A stretch of DNA of 64,000 bases from Zoogloea sp. (GTDB taxonomy: Bacteria; Pseudomonadota; Gammaproteobacteria; Burkholderiales; Rhodocyclaceae), in assembly GCA_023150095.1 (NCBI GenBank), contig JAKLLO010000003.1, forward strand, positions 1 to 64,000. The letters are read 5' to 3'. Below the pieces are notes generated by a model. That model worked only from the letters and a program-made list of their open reading frames with translations, made no database searches and was not told the origin of the DNA. Of this stretch, positions 9,667-19,100 are shown piece by piece; position 1 is the stretch's first letter; each line of letters begins with the position of its first letter. The position numbers and the translations under genes were made by a program.

Positions 9667-11055
9667 GTGTCTCAGGTCCCTTCTTCCAGCGTTTCTGCTA
9701 TCGAAGTGCTCGCCCTTCAGGCGGCGGTGGTCTCGCACCCGCGTCTGGGGCCGGCCGCGACCGCCTTTGCTTCCGAACTGGCGACGCGGCTTGGTTGCGA
9801 GCGGGTGGCCGTCGGTTTCGTCGAAGATCGTTTTTCGCGGGTGGTTGCGCTGTCCCACGGCACGCTCGGCGAGGGCAGCACCGATACCCTGAGGACAATG
9901 GGCGCGGCGATGGACGAGGCGATCGAGCAGGCCGCGACCGTCATCGCGCCGGCGCCGCCCCATTTGCCGCCGCGCATCATCCTCGCCCACGACGAGTTCA
10001 TCCGCCAGGAGGGGGGCGTTGTGTGCACCATTCCGATCGCGGTGCAGCATGAGCTGGTGGGAGCGGTGCTGCTGCAGTTCCGCCAGGGGAACGCGCCCGA
10101 TCCGGCCGTGATGATGGAATGGGAGCACGCGGTGGCGCTGGTTGGCCCGGTGCTGCATTACATGCGCCACGGCGAGCGGCCCTGGCGCAAGCGCCTGCGG
10201 GATCATCTGCGGCGTGGCTGGGCGGCGCTGAAATCGCCCGCCGGCGATCGCCTGCGGCTGGGCCTGGGCGGCGCGCTGGTGGTGCTGATTGTCTTGCTGC
10301 TGGTGCCCTTCGAATACCGCGTTGGCGGCAATGCGCGGGTGGAGGGTGCGATCCAGCGGGTGCTGGTGGCGCCGGTCGATGGTTTCCTCAAGCGCAGCCT
10401 GGTTCGCCCGGGCGATCTGGTCAAATCCGGCCAGGTGCTGGCCGAACTGGCTGAACAGGATCTGCAGCTCGAGCGCAGCAGGTGGGCGAGCGAGCTTGCC
10501 CAGCACGAAAACGCCTACGGCGCCGCGATGGCGCGGGCTGACCGGGCCCAGCTGGTGATCAGCCAGGCCAAGGCCGAGGAGGCCCGTGCCCAGCTCGAGC
10601 TGGTGGACGAGCAGCTCGGGCGCATCCGCATCGAGGCGCCCTTCGACGGCGTCGTGATCCGTGGCGACCTCAGCCAGTCTCTCGGGGCGCCGGTGCAGCG
10701 GGGCGACGTGCTGCTGACGGTCGCGCCGCGGGAGCGTTTCCGCGTGATCGTCGAGGTGGATGAGCGGGACATTGCCCGCATCCGGGTGGGGCAGGCGGGG
10801 CATCTGGCCCTGTCGGCGCTGCCCTGGGACACCTTGCCGCTGGCGGTCACCCGCATCACGCCGATGGCCAGCGCGGTGGAGGGGCGCAACGTGTTCGAAG
10901 TTGAGGCGGCCCTGTCGGCCCAGCCGGATAACCTGCGCCCGGGGCTGCGCGGCGTGGCGAAGATTTCCGTTGGGCGCGAGCCCCTGGCGTGGGCCTGGAC
11001 GCACCGGCTGATCGACTGGATGCGCATCGGCCTGTGGTCGTGGCTGGGGCACTGA
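9667..11055 (+). CDS. GAF domain + HlyD-type membrane fusion/adaptor protein
   Basis: GAF-like N-terminus, one TM (LRLGLGGALVVLIVLLLVPF), lipoyl-like GDLVKSGQVLAELAEQDL and beta-barrel region. Start uncertain (GTG 9667; CTG 9658 also possible; ORF track start 9544). Confidence 0.75.
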   Translation: MSQVPSSSVSAIEVLALQAAVVSHPRLGPAATAFASELATRLGCERVAVGFVEDRFSRVVALSHGTLGEGSTDTLRTMGAAMDEAIEQAATVIAPAPPHLPPRIILAHDEFIRQEGGVVCTIPIAVQHELVGAVLLQFRQGNAPDPAVMMEWEHAVALVGPVLHYMRHGERPWRKRLRDHLRRGWAALKSPAGDRLRLGLGGALVVLIVLLLVPFEYRVGGNARVEGAIQRVLVAPVDGFLKRSLVRPGDLVKSGQVLAELAEQDLQLERSRWASELAQHENAYGAAMARADRAQLVISQAKAEEARAQLELVDEQLGRIRIEAPFDGVVIRGDLSQSLGAPVQRGDVLLTVAPRERFRVIVEVDERDIARIRVGQAGHLALSALPWDTLPLAVTRITPMASAVEGRNVFEVEAALSAQPDNLRPGLRGVAKISVGREPLAWAWTHRLIDWMRIGLWSWLGH

Positions 11056-11056
11056 G

Positions 11057-13207
11057 ATGACCGGGCCGAGCGCCTTCAGCAGCCAGTGGTACCGGGTGGC
11101 CGGCCTGCACCCGAGCCTGCGCTCGCAGGTGCGGGTGCGCCGGCAGATCTACCGGGACGAGGTGTGGTACGTGCTTGCCGACCCGGTGAGCGGGCGCTTC
11201 CACCGGATGAACGCGGCGGCCTACGCCTTCGTCGGGCGCTGTGACGGCACCCGTACGGTGGACGCGCTGGCCGAGGCGATGCTCGCCGACGACCCCGACA
11301 AGGCGCTCACCCAGGACGAGATCGTGCAGCTGCTGGTGCAGCTCAACCAGCGCGGCTTGGTCCAATGCGAGGTGACGCCGGATGTGGAGGCGATCTTCCA
11401 CCGCCATCACGAGGAGGCGCGCCAGGAGCGTCGCCTGGGGGTGAATCCGCTGGCCTTCCGGGTGCGCCTGGGCGACCCGAACGATTTCCTGAAGCGCTTC
11501 GACCGCTGGCGGTACCTGATCTTCTCGTGGCAGATGCTGCTGGTGTGGCTCGCCGTGATCTGCGCCGGCGGGCTGGTGGCGGCGACCCATTTCGACGCGC
11601 TGTCGTCGGCGGCGCGCACCTGGATGGGCACGCCACGCTTTCTGCTGATCGCCTGGCTCGTCTATCCGCCGATCAAGGCGGTGCATGAGCTGGCCCACGG
11701 GCTGGCGGTGCGGCGCTTCGGCGGCGAGGTGCATCAGACCGGCATCAGCCTGCTGCTGCTCACACCGGCACCGTTTGTGGATGCGTCTGCTGCGGCGGCT
11801 TTCCGGCACGCAGGGCAGCGGGTGATCGTGAGTGGCGCAGGGATCATCACCGAGCTGGCCCTCGCGGGGATTGCGTTGATCGTCTGGGCGCTCGTCCAGC
11901 CGGGGCTGGTGCAGGATCTGGCGCTGGTGGTGGCCGTGGTCGGCGGGGTGTCGACGGTGCTGTTCAACGGCAACCCGCTGCTGCGCTTCGACGGCTATTA
12001 CGTGCTGTGCGATCTGTTCGACCTGCCCAATCTGTCGGTGCGCAGCCGCGCCTTCTGGCGCCATCTGCTGCTCAACCGGTTGCTGCATGTGGCTGGCGTG
12101 CCGTCCCCCGAGCCGGGGCGGGGCGAGCTGCCGTGGCTGGTGTTCTACGCGCCGGCCTCGTGGATCTACCGGGTGGGGCTGTCGATCGCGATCGTCGGCT
12201 GGATCGGCAGCTGGTCGATGGTGCTCGGGGTGATCGCCGGCGTCGCCACGCTGTTCGCGCTGATCGGCAAGCCGGTGCTCGGCTTCTGGCGGGGCCTGCT
12301 GCGCATGGCGCTGCCCGAGGCCCAGCGCCGCCGCGCGCTGCGGGTGGCGGGCGGGCTGTCGGTGGCGGTGGTGCTGCTGATCGGGGTGATCCCGGTGCCG
12401 TTCTCGACCGTCGCCCAGGGCGTGGTGTGGATTCCGGAGCAGGCCCAGCTGCGGGTTGGCACCGATGGCTTCATCGTGGCCATGGAAGGCCGGCACGGCG
12501 ACAGGGTGGAGGCGGGGCAGGTGGTGCTCCGGCTCGAGGATGCCCGACTCGTCACCGACGACGCAAAGCTGCGCAGCCAGCTCGAAGGGCTCAACGCCGA
12601 CCTTTTCCTGGCCATGCAGCGCGATCCGGTGAAGGCGCGGGACGTGGAAGCCGACATCGGGCGGGTGACGGCCCAACTCAGGCGGGTTGAGGAATTGCAG
12701 GAGGCGCTGGTGCTGCGCGCCGGGGTGGCCGGCCAGCTGACCATGCCGCGTCAGGCGGACGTGGATGGCGCCTTCGTTCCCCGCGGCGCGCTGCTCGGCC
12801 ATGTCTTCACCGGCGAACCGGCCACGGTGCGGGTGGCGGTGGAGCAGGACGTGGCGGCGCTGGTGCGCTCCGACACCCGCCAGGTGGGCGTGCGTCTGGC
12901 CGAGGCGCCGGGCGAGACGCTGCCGGCGCGGCTGCTGCGGGCGGTGCCGGCAGCGACCGAAAAACTGCCCAGCCCGGCCCTGGGCGACTTTGCCGGTGGC
13001 CGCTTTGCGGTCGATCCGACGGATGAGGACCACCAGCGTACGCCGACGCCGGTGTTCGTCTTCGATCTGGTGGTGGATGGCCTCATCCCCGAACGGGCCG
13101 GCGGGCGGGTGTGGGTGCGTTTCGACCACGGCTGGGCGCCGCTTGCGGTGCAGTGGGCGCGCCAGCTCAAACAACTCTTCCTCAGCAACTTCAATCCCGC
13201 CACGTGA
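11057..13207 (+). CDS. PqqD-like domain + M50-type site-2 metalloprotease + HlyD-like adaptor fusion
   Basis: N-terminal PqqD/RRE-like region; VHELAHGLAVRRFGGEV (HExxH) and FNGNPLLRFDGYYVL second M50 motif; C-terminal lipoyl/HlyD segment. Confidence 0.82.
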   Translation: MTGPSAFSSQWYRVAGLHPSLRSQVRVRRQIYRDEVWYVLADPVSGRFHRMNAAAYAFVGRCDGTRTVDALAEAMLADDPDKALTQDEIVQLLVQLNQRGLVQCEVTPDVEAIFHRHHEEARQERRLGVNPLAFRVRLGDPNDFLKRFDRWRYLIFSWQMLLVWLAVICAGGLVAATHFDALSSAARTWMGTPRFLLIAWLVYPPIKAVHELAHGLAVRRFGGEVHQTGISLLLLTPAPFVDASAAAAFRHAGQRVIVSGAGIITELALAGIALIVWALVQPGLVQDLALVVAVVGGVSTVLFNGNPLLRFDGYYVLCDLFDLPNLSVRSRAFWRHLLLNRLLHVAGVPSPEPGRGELPWLVFYAPASWIYRVGLSIAIVGWIGSWSMVLGVIAGVATLFALIGKPVLGFWRGLLRMALPEAQRRRALRVAGGLSVAVVLLIGVIPVPFSTVAQGVVWIPEQAQLRVGTDGFIVAMEGRHGDRVEAGQVVLRLEDARLVTDDAKLRSQLEGLNADLFLAMQRDPVKARDVEADIGRVTAQLRRVEELQEALVLRAGVAGQLTMPRQADVDGAFVPRGALLGHVFTGEPATVRVAVEQDVAALVRSDTRQVGVRLAEAPGETLPARLLRAVPAATEKLPSPALGDFAGGRFAVDPTDEDHQRTPTPVFVFDLVVDGLIPERAGGRVWVRFDHGWAPLAVQWARQLKQLFLSNFNPAT

Positions 13208-13209
13208 CG

Positions 13210-15159
13210 ATGCCGCTGGACCTGCGTGCGCCTCTGCCGGGGCTGGTGTGGGGCGCTTATCCGGAACGTCGGGAGCCACCCCGGCGCAGCTGGCCGTGGC
13301 AGCGCGCCGGGTACCGCCGGCAGCTGGCGGCCGTGCGCGCGGCGCTGGCGGGCTGGCGGATGCTCGACGAGGCCGGCTTCGCCGCCCGTCTGCGGACGGT
13401 GCAGGGCTGCCTCGGGCGGGACGGGCTGGCGGGCGACGCGCTGATCGACGCCCTTGCCGCCGCGGTGGACGCGGCCCGGCGCAGCCTGGGCATGGCGGCC
13501 TACGACACCCAGCTCCACGCTGCGCTGGTGATGCTCGACAACCGTCTGGCCGAGATGGCCACCGGCGAGGGCAAGACGCTCGCCGCGGCGCTCACCGCCG
13601 CCGTCGGCGCGCTGGCCGGGATGCCGGTGCATGTGCTCACCGCCAACGATTATCTGGTGGAGCGGGACGCCACGTACCTCGCGCCGTTCTATGCCCGGCT
13701 GGGCCTGCGGGTGGATTGCGTCACCGGCGAGATGAGCGAGGCCCGGCGTCGCATGTCGTACGCCGCGCCGGTGTGCTACGTGACGGCGCGGGAACTGGTC
13801 TTCGATTACCTGCGCGACGGGCAGCGCCGGGGCCACGCCCGGGGCGACCTGCAGCGTCGGGTGGCGGCCCTCGGCGGCGGCGAAACCGTCCAACCCCTGC
13901 TGCGCGGCCTGTGCATGGCGGTGGTGGATGAGGCCGACAGCCTGCTGATCGACGAGGCGATGATGCCGCTGATCCTCTCCCGCCAGGTGCGTGACAGCGG
14001 GGCGCGGGCGTTCTTCTGGCAGGCCTGGTCGCTGGCTGGCGAGCTGGTTGTGGGGGTCGAATTCAAGGTGGATGCGCCGGCGATGCAGGTGCGCCTCACC
14101 GACGCCGGCCGGGCGCGCCTGGCCGGCCGGGTGGCGGCCCTGGGCGGGCGCTGGCGCTCCGCGCGGCTGCGCGAGGAAGTGGTGGCGCTGGCGCTGGCGG
14201 CGCGTCACCTGTATCGCCGCGACGTGCATTACCTGGTGCGCGACGGGCAGGTGGAGATCATCGACGAGATCACCGGCCGCGCCGCGCCGGGCCGGGTGTG
14301 GTCCCGCGGGCTGCATGGGCTGGTGGAGCTGAAGGAGGGTTGCCGGCCGTCGCCCGCCACCGAGACGCTCGCCCAGATCACCTTCCAGCGATTCTTTCCG
14401 CGCTACCACCGCCTGTGCGGCATGAGCGGCACGCTGCGCGAGGCGCGCGGCGAGTTGCGGGAGGTGTACGGGCTGGATGTCGTGTGCATTCCGTCACGGC
14501 TGCCGACCTCAAGAAAATCGTTTCCGGGCCGTTTATACGGGGCAAGACACGCTTTGTGGGACGCCGTCGCCCGTCGGGTCGCCGAGATCCGGCAGACGGG
14601 GCGTCCGGTGCTGGTGGGCACCTCGTCCGTGGCCGAGTCGGAATCCCTGTCGGCCAGCCTTGCTGCAGCAGGGGTTGCGCACACGGTGCTCAACGCCCGT
14701 TTCGACGCCGAGGAGGCCGCCATCGTGGCCCGGGCGGGTGAGCCGGGGCAGGTGACGGTGGCCACCAACATGGCAGGGCGGGGGACGGATATTCCGCTGG
14801 CGGCCGGTGTCGCGGCGGCGGGAGGGCTCCACGTGATGTGCTGCCAGTTCAATGCGTCGCGCCGGATCGACCGGCAGCTGGAAGGGCGCTGCGCCCGCCA
14901 GGGCGACCCGGGCAGCGTGGAGACGTGGATCAGCCTGGATGTGGCCCGGGTGGCGGAGGTGCCGCTGCTGGGCCTGCTGGCGCGTCGGTACGGGATGACG
15001 CCGGACGGTGCGGTGAAGGTCGGGCCGCACCTGCTGCGGGCCTTGCTGGGCTGGTACCAGCGGCGTCAGGCGGGGCAGGAGCGGCGGGCGCGATGGGCTT
15101 TGTTGCAGGCGGATCGGGAGTGGGAGCGCGGGCTGTCCTTTGGCGGCTCTGGGGAATGA
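13210..15159 (+). CDS. SecA-like preprotein translocase ATPase, truncated/divergent
   Basis: MATGEGKTLAAAL Walker A, VVDEADSLLIDEA Walker B, VTVATNMAGRGTDI, SRRIDRQLEGRCARQGDPGS. 649 aa, much shorter than housekeeping SecA; no C-terminal Zn-binding tail. Confidence 0.87.
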   Translation: MPLDLRAPLPGLVWGAYPERREPPRRSWPWQRAGYRRQLAAVRAALAGWRMLDEAGFAARLRTVQGCLGRDGLAGDALIDALAAAVDAARRSLGMAAYDTQLHAALVMLDNRLAEMATGEGKTLAAALTAAVGALAGMPVHVLTANDYLVERDATYLAPFYARLGLRVDCVTGEMSEARRRMSYAAPVCYVTARELVFDYLRDGQRRGHARGDLQRRVAALGGGETVQPLLRGLCMAVVDEADSLLIDEAMMPLILSRQVRDSGARAFFWQAWSLAGELVVGVEFKVDAPAMQVRLTDAGRARLAGRVAALGGRWRSARLREEVVALALAARHLYRRDVHYLVRDGQVEIIDEITGRAAPGRVWSRGLHGLVELKEGCRPSPATETLAQITFQRFFPRYHRLCGMSGTLREARGELREVYGLDVVCIPSRLPTSRKSFPGRLYGARHALWDAVARRVAEIRQTGRPVLVGTSSVAESESLSASLAAAGVAHTVLNARFDAEEAAIVARAGEPGQVTVATNMAGRGTDIPLAAGVAAAGGLHVMCCQFNASRRIDRQLEGRCARQGDPGSVETWISLDVARVAEVPLLGLLARRYGMTPDGAVKVGPHLLRALLGWYQRRQAGQERRARWALLQADREWERGLSFGGSGE

Positions 15160-16112
15160 CGACAATGAAGAAATGGGTGTTGAGCTGCGCGTGCTGGGGG
15201 CTGGCCGGAATGGCCGGGCTGGCTGCGGCCGCCGGTCCGCAAGGGGCCGGCGGAAGCGCGGGCGCCGCTTCGTCTGGAACCCTCGGCTGCCTGATCGAAC
15301 CCGACAAGGTGGCCGATCTGGGTAGCGCGGTGATCGGCGTGCTCGACAGCCTGCGCGTCGAGCGCGGCGATGTGGTGCGCAAGGGCCAGGTGCTGGCCGT
15401 GCTGCGCAACGACGTCGAACGCGCCACGGCCGAGGTCGCCCGGTCGCGCGCCGCCACCGAGGCCGACCTGCGCAGCGCCGAAGCCAGCCGTGATCTGGCG
15501 CGCCAGAAAATGCGCCGGGCCGAAGATCTGGTGGCGAAGAATTATGTGGCCCAGCAGGCCCTCGATCAGGCCCGGGCGGATTTTCAGGTGGCCGAGCAGA
15601 AAGTGCTGCAGACCCGTGAACAGCTGCGGGTGTGGAGCCGTGAGGTTGGTGTCGCCGAAGCCCAGGTCGGGCTGCGGACGATCCGCAGCCCCTTCGATGG
15701 TGTGGTGGTGGAGCGCTACCTTTCCCAGGGCGAACGTGTCGAGGAGAAGCCGATCTTCAAGGTGGCAAAGGTGGACCCGCTGCGCATCGAGGTGATCGTG
15801 CCCGCGGCCCGCTTCGGCACCATCCGGGTCGGCGAAGTGGCCAGCGTGAAGCCGGATCTGCCCAATGCGGCGCCGGTGGATGCCTCCGTGGCGCTGGTGG
15901 ACCGCGTGGTGGATGCGGCGAGCAACACCTTCCGCGTCCGGCTGGCCCTGCCCAACCCCGGCAACGCGCTGCCTGCGGGCCTGCGTTGCCGGATCACGTT
16001 TGGTGAGACAGCACCCCAGACGCCCATTGCGCTTGCCGGGGCCCGCCTGGTGGGCGGCATGCGCATGGATTCCAGCCTCTCATCCTTCAAGGAAAAGAAC
16101 CGGCGCCAATAG
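15156..16112 (+). CDS. HlyD/RND-type periplasmic adaptor subunit
   Basis: Signal peptide MKKWVLSCACWGLAGMAGLAAAAG, GVLDSLRVERGDVVRKGQVLAVL lipoyl half motifs, LRTIRSPFDGVVVERYLSQGERV. ATG overlaps the stop of the upstream SecA-like gene (alternative ATG 15165). Confidence 0.85.
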   Translation: MTTMKKWVLSCACWGLAGMAGLAAAAGPQGAGGSAGAASSGTLGCLIEPDKVADLGSAVIGVLDSLRVERGDVVRKGQVLAVLRNDVERATAEVARSRAATEADLRSAEASRDLARQKMRRAEDLVAKNYVAQQALDQARADFQVAEQKVLQTREQLRVWSREVGVAEAQVGLRTIRSPFDGVVVERYLSQGERVEEKPIFKVAKVDPLRIEVIVPAARFGTIRVGEVASVKPDLPNAAPVDASVALVDRVVDAASNTFRVRLALPNPGNALPAGLRCRITFGETAPQTPIALAGARLVGGMRMDSSLSSFKEKNRRQ

Positions 16113-16118
16113 TCGTTC

Positions 16119-19100
16119 ATGAAAAGCCGTCGTCACCGCCGGGCGCTGATCGAGACCTTCGAATCGCGCATCCTCTATTCGGCCGATCCCGGACCGGCGG
16201 GGATTGTTGCGGCGGTGCTGGCGGGCTCCGCCCATCCGGGCGACGGCACCACGGCGATCCAGCAAGGCGGAACCGAGCTCGTCTTTGTGGATGCCCGGGT
16301 GCCGGACGTCCAGCAGCTCCTCGATGACCTCTCGGCCCAGCAGCAGGCGGGGCGGCCCATCGAGGTGGTGCTGGTTGGCAGCGACGAGGATGGCATCGGG
16401 GTGATCGGCAGCACCCTGGCCGGCCGCAGCGATGTGTCCGCCGTTCATGTGGTGGGTCATGGCGCCAGCGGCGTCGCCCAGTTGGGCGCCAGCGCGCTGG
16501 ATGCCGGATCGGTGTTCCAGCGGGCGGGCGAGATTGCGGCGTGGGGCGATGCGCTCTCGGCCGATGCCGATCTGCTGCTCTACGGTTGCGACGTGGGCGA
16601 GGGTGATGCCGGCCAGTCTCTGGTGACGACCCTGGCCCAGCTCGCCGGCGCCGATGTGGCGGCCAGTGATGACCCGACCGGCAGTGCGCTGCTGGGCGGC
16701 GACTGGGATCTGGAGATGCGCACCGGCATGGTCGAGGCGACACCGTTTGCGTCGGCAAACGTGCAGGCCGAGTGGACCAGGGTGCTGGCGCTCACGACCC
16801 AGGGGTCGGAAACCCTCGTCAATACCACCACCACCGGCACCCAGACTGAAAACTGGTCGAACAAATCGGTGGCGATGGATGCCAACGGCAACTACGTCGT
16901 GATCTGGATGGACGGCTCGGGCGCCACCGACACCGGCATCGGCATCTACGGCCAGCGCTTCAACGCCAGCGGCGTGGCCCAGGGCGCGCAGTTCCACGTC
17001 AACACCTACACCGCCGACAACCAGCGCAACCCGACGGTGGCGATGGACGCCAGCGGCAACTTCGTGGTGGTGTGGGAGAGTAGTGGGCAGGACGGCAGCA
17101 GCTACGGCATCTATGCCCAGCGCTACAACAGCAGCGGGGTGGCCCAGGGCAGCGAGTTCCGCGTCAATACCACCACCACCTACGACCAGATCGAAGCCTC
17201 GGTGGCGATGGACGCCAACGGCAACTTCGTGATCGCCTGGCAGAGCTGGAGCCAGGATCTGGTCAACACCAACGGCATCTACGCCCAGCGCTACAACAGC
17301 AGCGGCGTGGCCCAGGGCTCGGAATTCCTGGTCAATACCTACACGACCGAGAGCCAGACCGAGCCCAGTGTCGCCATGGACGCCGCGGGCAACTTCGTGA
17401 TCGCCTGGCAGAGCTTTGGCCAGGACGGCGACAACGAGGGCATCTACGCCAAGCGCTACAACAGCAGCGGGGTGGTGCAAGGCAGCGAGTTCCATGTGAG
17501 CACCTACACCACCAGCAACCAGGATCTGCCGGTGGTGGCGATGGACAGCACCGGCAACTTCGTGGTCGTCTGGGAAAGCAATCAGGACGGCAGCGGCAAC
17601 GGCATCTACGGCCAGCGCTACAACAGCAGCGGTGCGGCCCAGGGCAGCGAGTTCCGGATCAACACGACCACCACCAACCAGCAGCAGAACCCGGTGTTGA
17701 CGATGCTGGCGGGCGGGGCTTTTGCCGTGACCTGGCAGAGCACTGCCCAGGACGGCAGCTTCGACGGCGTTTACATGCGCCAGTACGATTCGTCCGGTAC
17801 CGCGCTGACCGCCGAGACGCTGGTCAACACCACCACCACGGATTACCAGGACGTGCCGAGCATTGCGGCCGACGAGAAGGGGCATCTGGTCGTTGTGTGG
17901 CACGGCAACGGCCCCGGCGACGCCGACGGCATTTTCATGCAGCGCTACGTGTACGCCGTGGCGCCTGTCCTGACGCTGACCGGCTACAGCGGTACCTACG
18001 TCGAGAACGCCGGGGTGATCTACGACGCCGGCGCCACCGTGACCGATGCGGACACCACCACGTTTACCGGCGGCCAGCTGATCTACCAGATCACCGCCAA
18101 TGGCACGGCCAGCGACGAGTTGGGCATCCGCAACCAGGGCACGGGCGCCGGGCTGATCGGCCTGTCGGGCACCAACGTGACCTACGGCGGCACCACCATC
18201 GGCACCTACAGCGGCAGCTTCGGCAATGGCAGCACGCCGCTCACCGTCACCTTCAACAGCAACGCCTCGGTGGCGGCGGTACAGGCGCTGGTGCGCAATG
18301 TCACCTACCGCAACACCAGCGACAACCCCAGCACCGCCACCCGCAGCATCAGCCTCACCGTCTCGGACGGCACCGGCATGACCAGCACGCCGGCGGTTGT
18401 GTCGATGGCCGTGACGGCCGTCAACGACGCGCCGATCATCACCAGCGCGGCTAGCGCCAGCGTGGCCGAGAACACCACCGCGGTGATGACGGTCACCTCG
18501 TCCGACGTGGATGGTGGCACGCCGGTGTATTCGATCTCGGGCGGGGTCGATGCGGCGAAGTTCACCATCAACAGCAGCACCGGCGCGCTGAGCTTCGCCG
18601 CTGCGCCAGACTACGAAACGCCTACCGACTCGGGCGGCAACAACGTCTATGACGTGACCGTCCAGGTGAGCGACGGCGCCGGCGGCACCGCCACCCAGGC
18701 CATCGCGGTGACGGTGACCGACGTGTCGAGCGCACTCGTCGTCACCACCACGGCCGACACCAACGACACCGGCCTTGGCAGCAGCTTCACCGCCGAGCAG
18801 CTCAACGCCAGCAAGGGCACCGACGGCAGGATCTCGCTGCGCGAGGCGATCATCGCCGCCAACACCACCGCCGGCACCGACACCATCAGCTTCAACATCC
18901 CCGACGCGCTGGTGAGTGGCACCCACACCATCAAGCCGACCACGGCGCTGCCCACGATCACCGGTGCGGTGATCATCGACGGCACCACCGAGCCCGACTA
19001 TGTGGTCGGCCGGCCGGTGGTCGAGATCGACGGCAGCCTCACCGGGTCCGGGGTGAATGGCCTCGTGCTGGGCGCGGGTGCCGGGGGCTCGACGATCCGC

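Noticed and set aside
16080-18926. Long minus-strand ORF (948 aa), and similar antisense ORFs at 19623-21482, 22143-23573 and 24030-26324
   Set aside because: Antisense to the giant gene; low-complexity Gly/Ala/Val/Arg/His composition is a GC-codon-bias artefact, while the plus strand has clear conserved domains.
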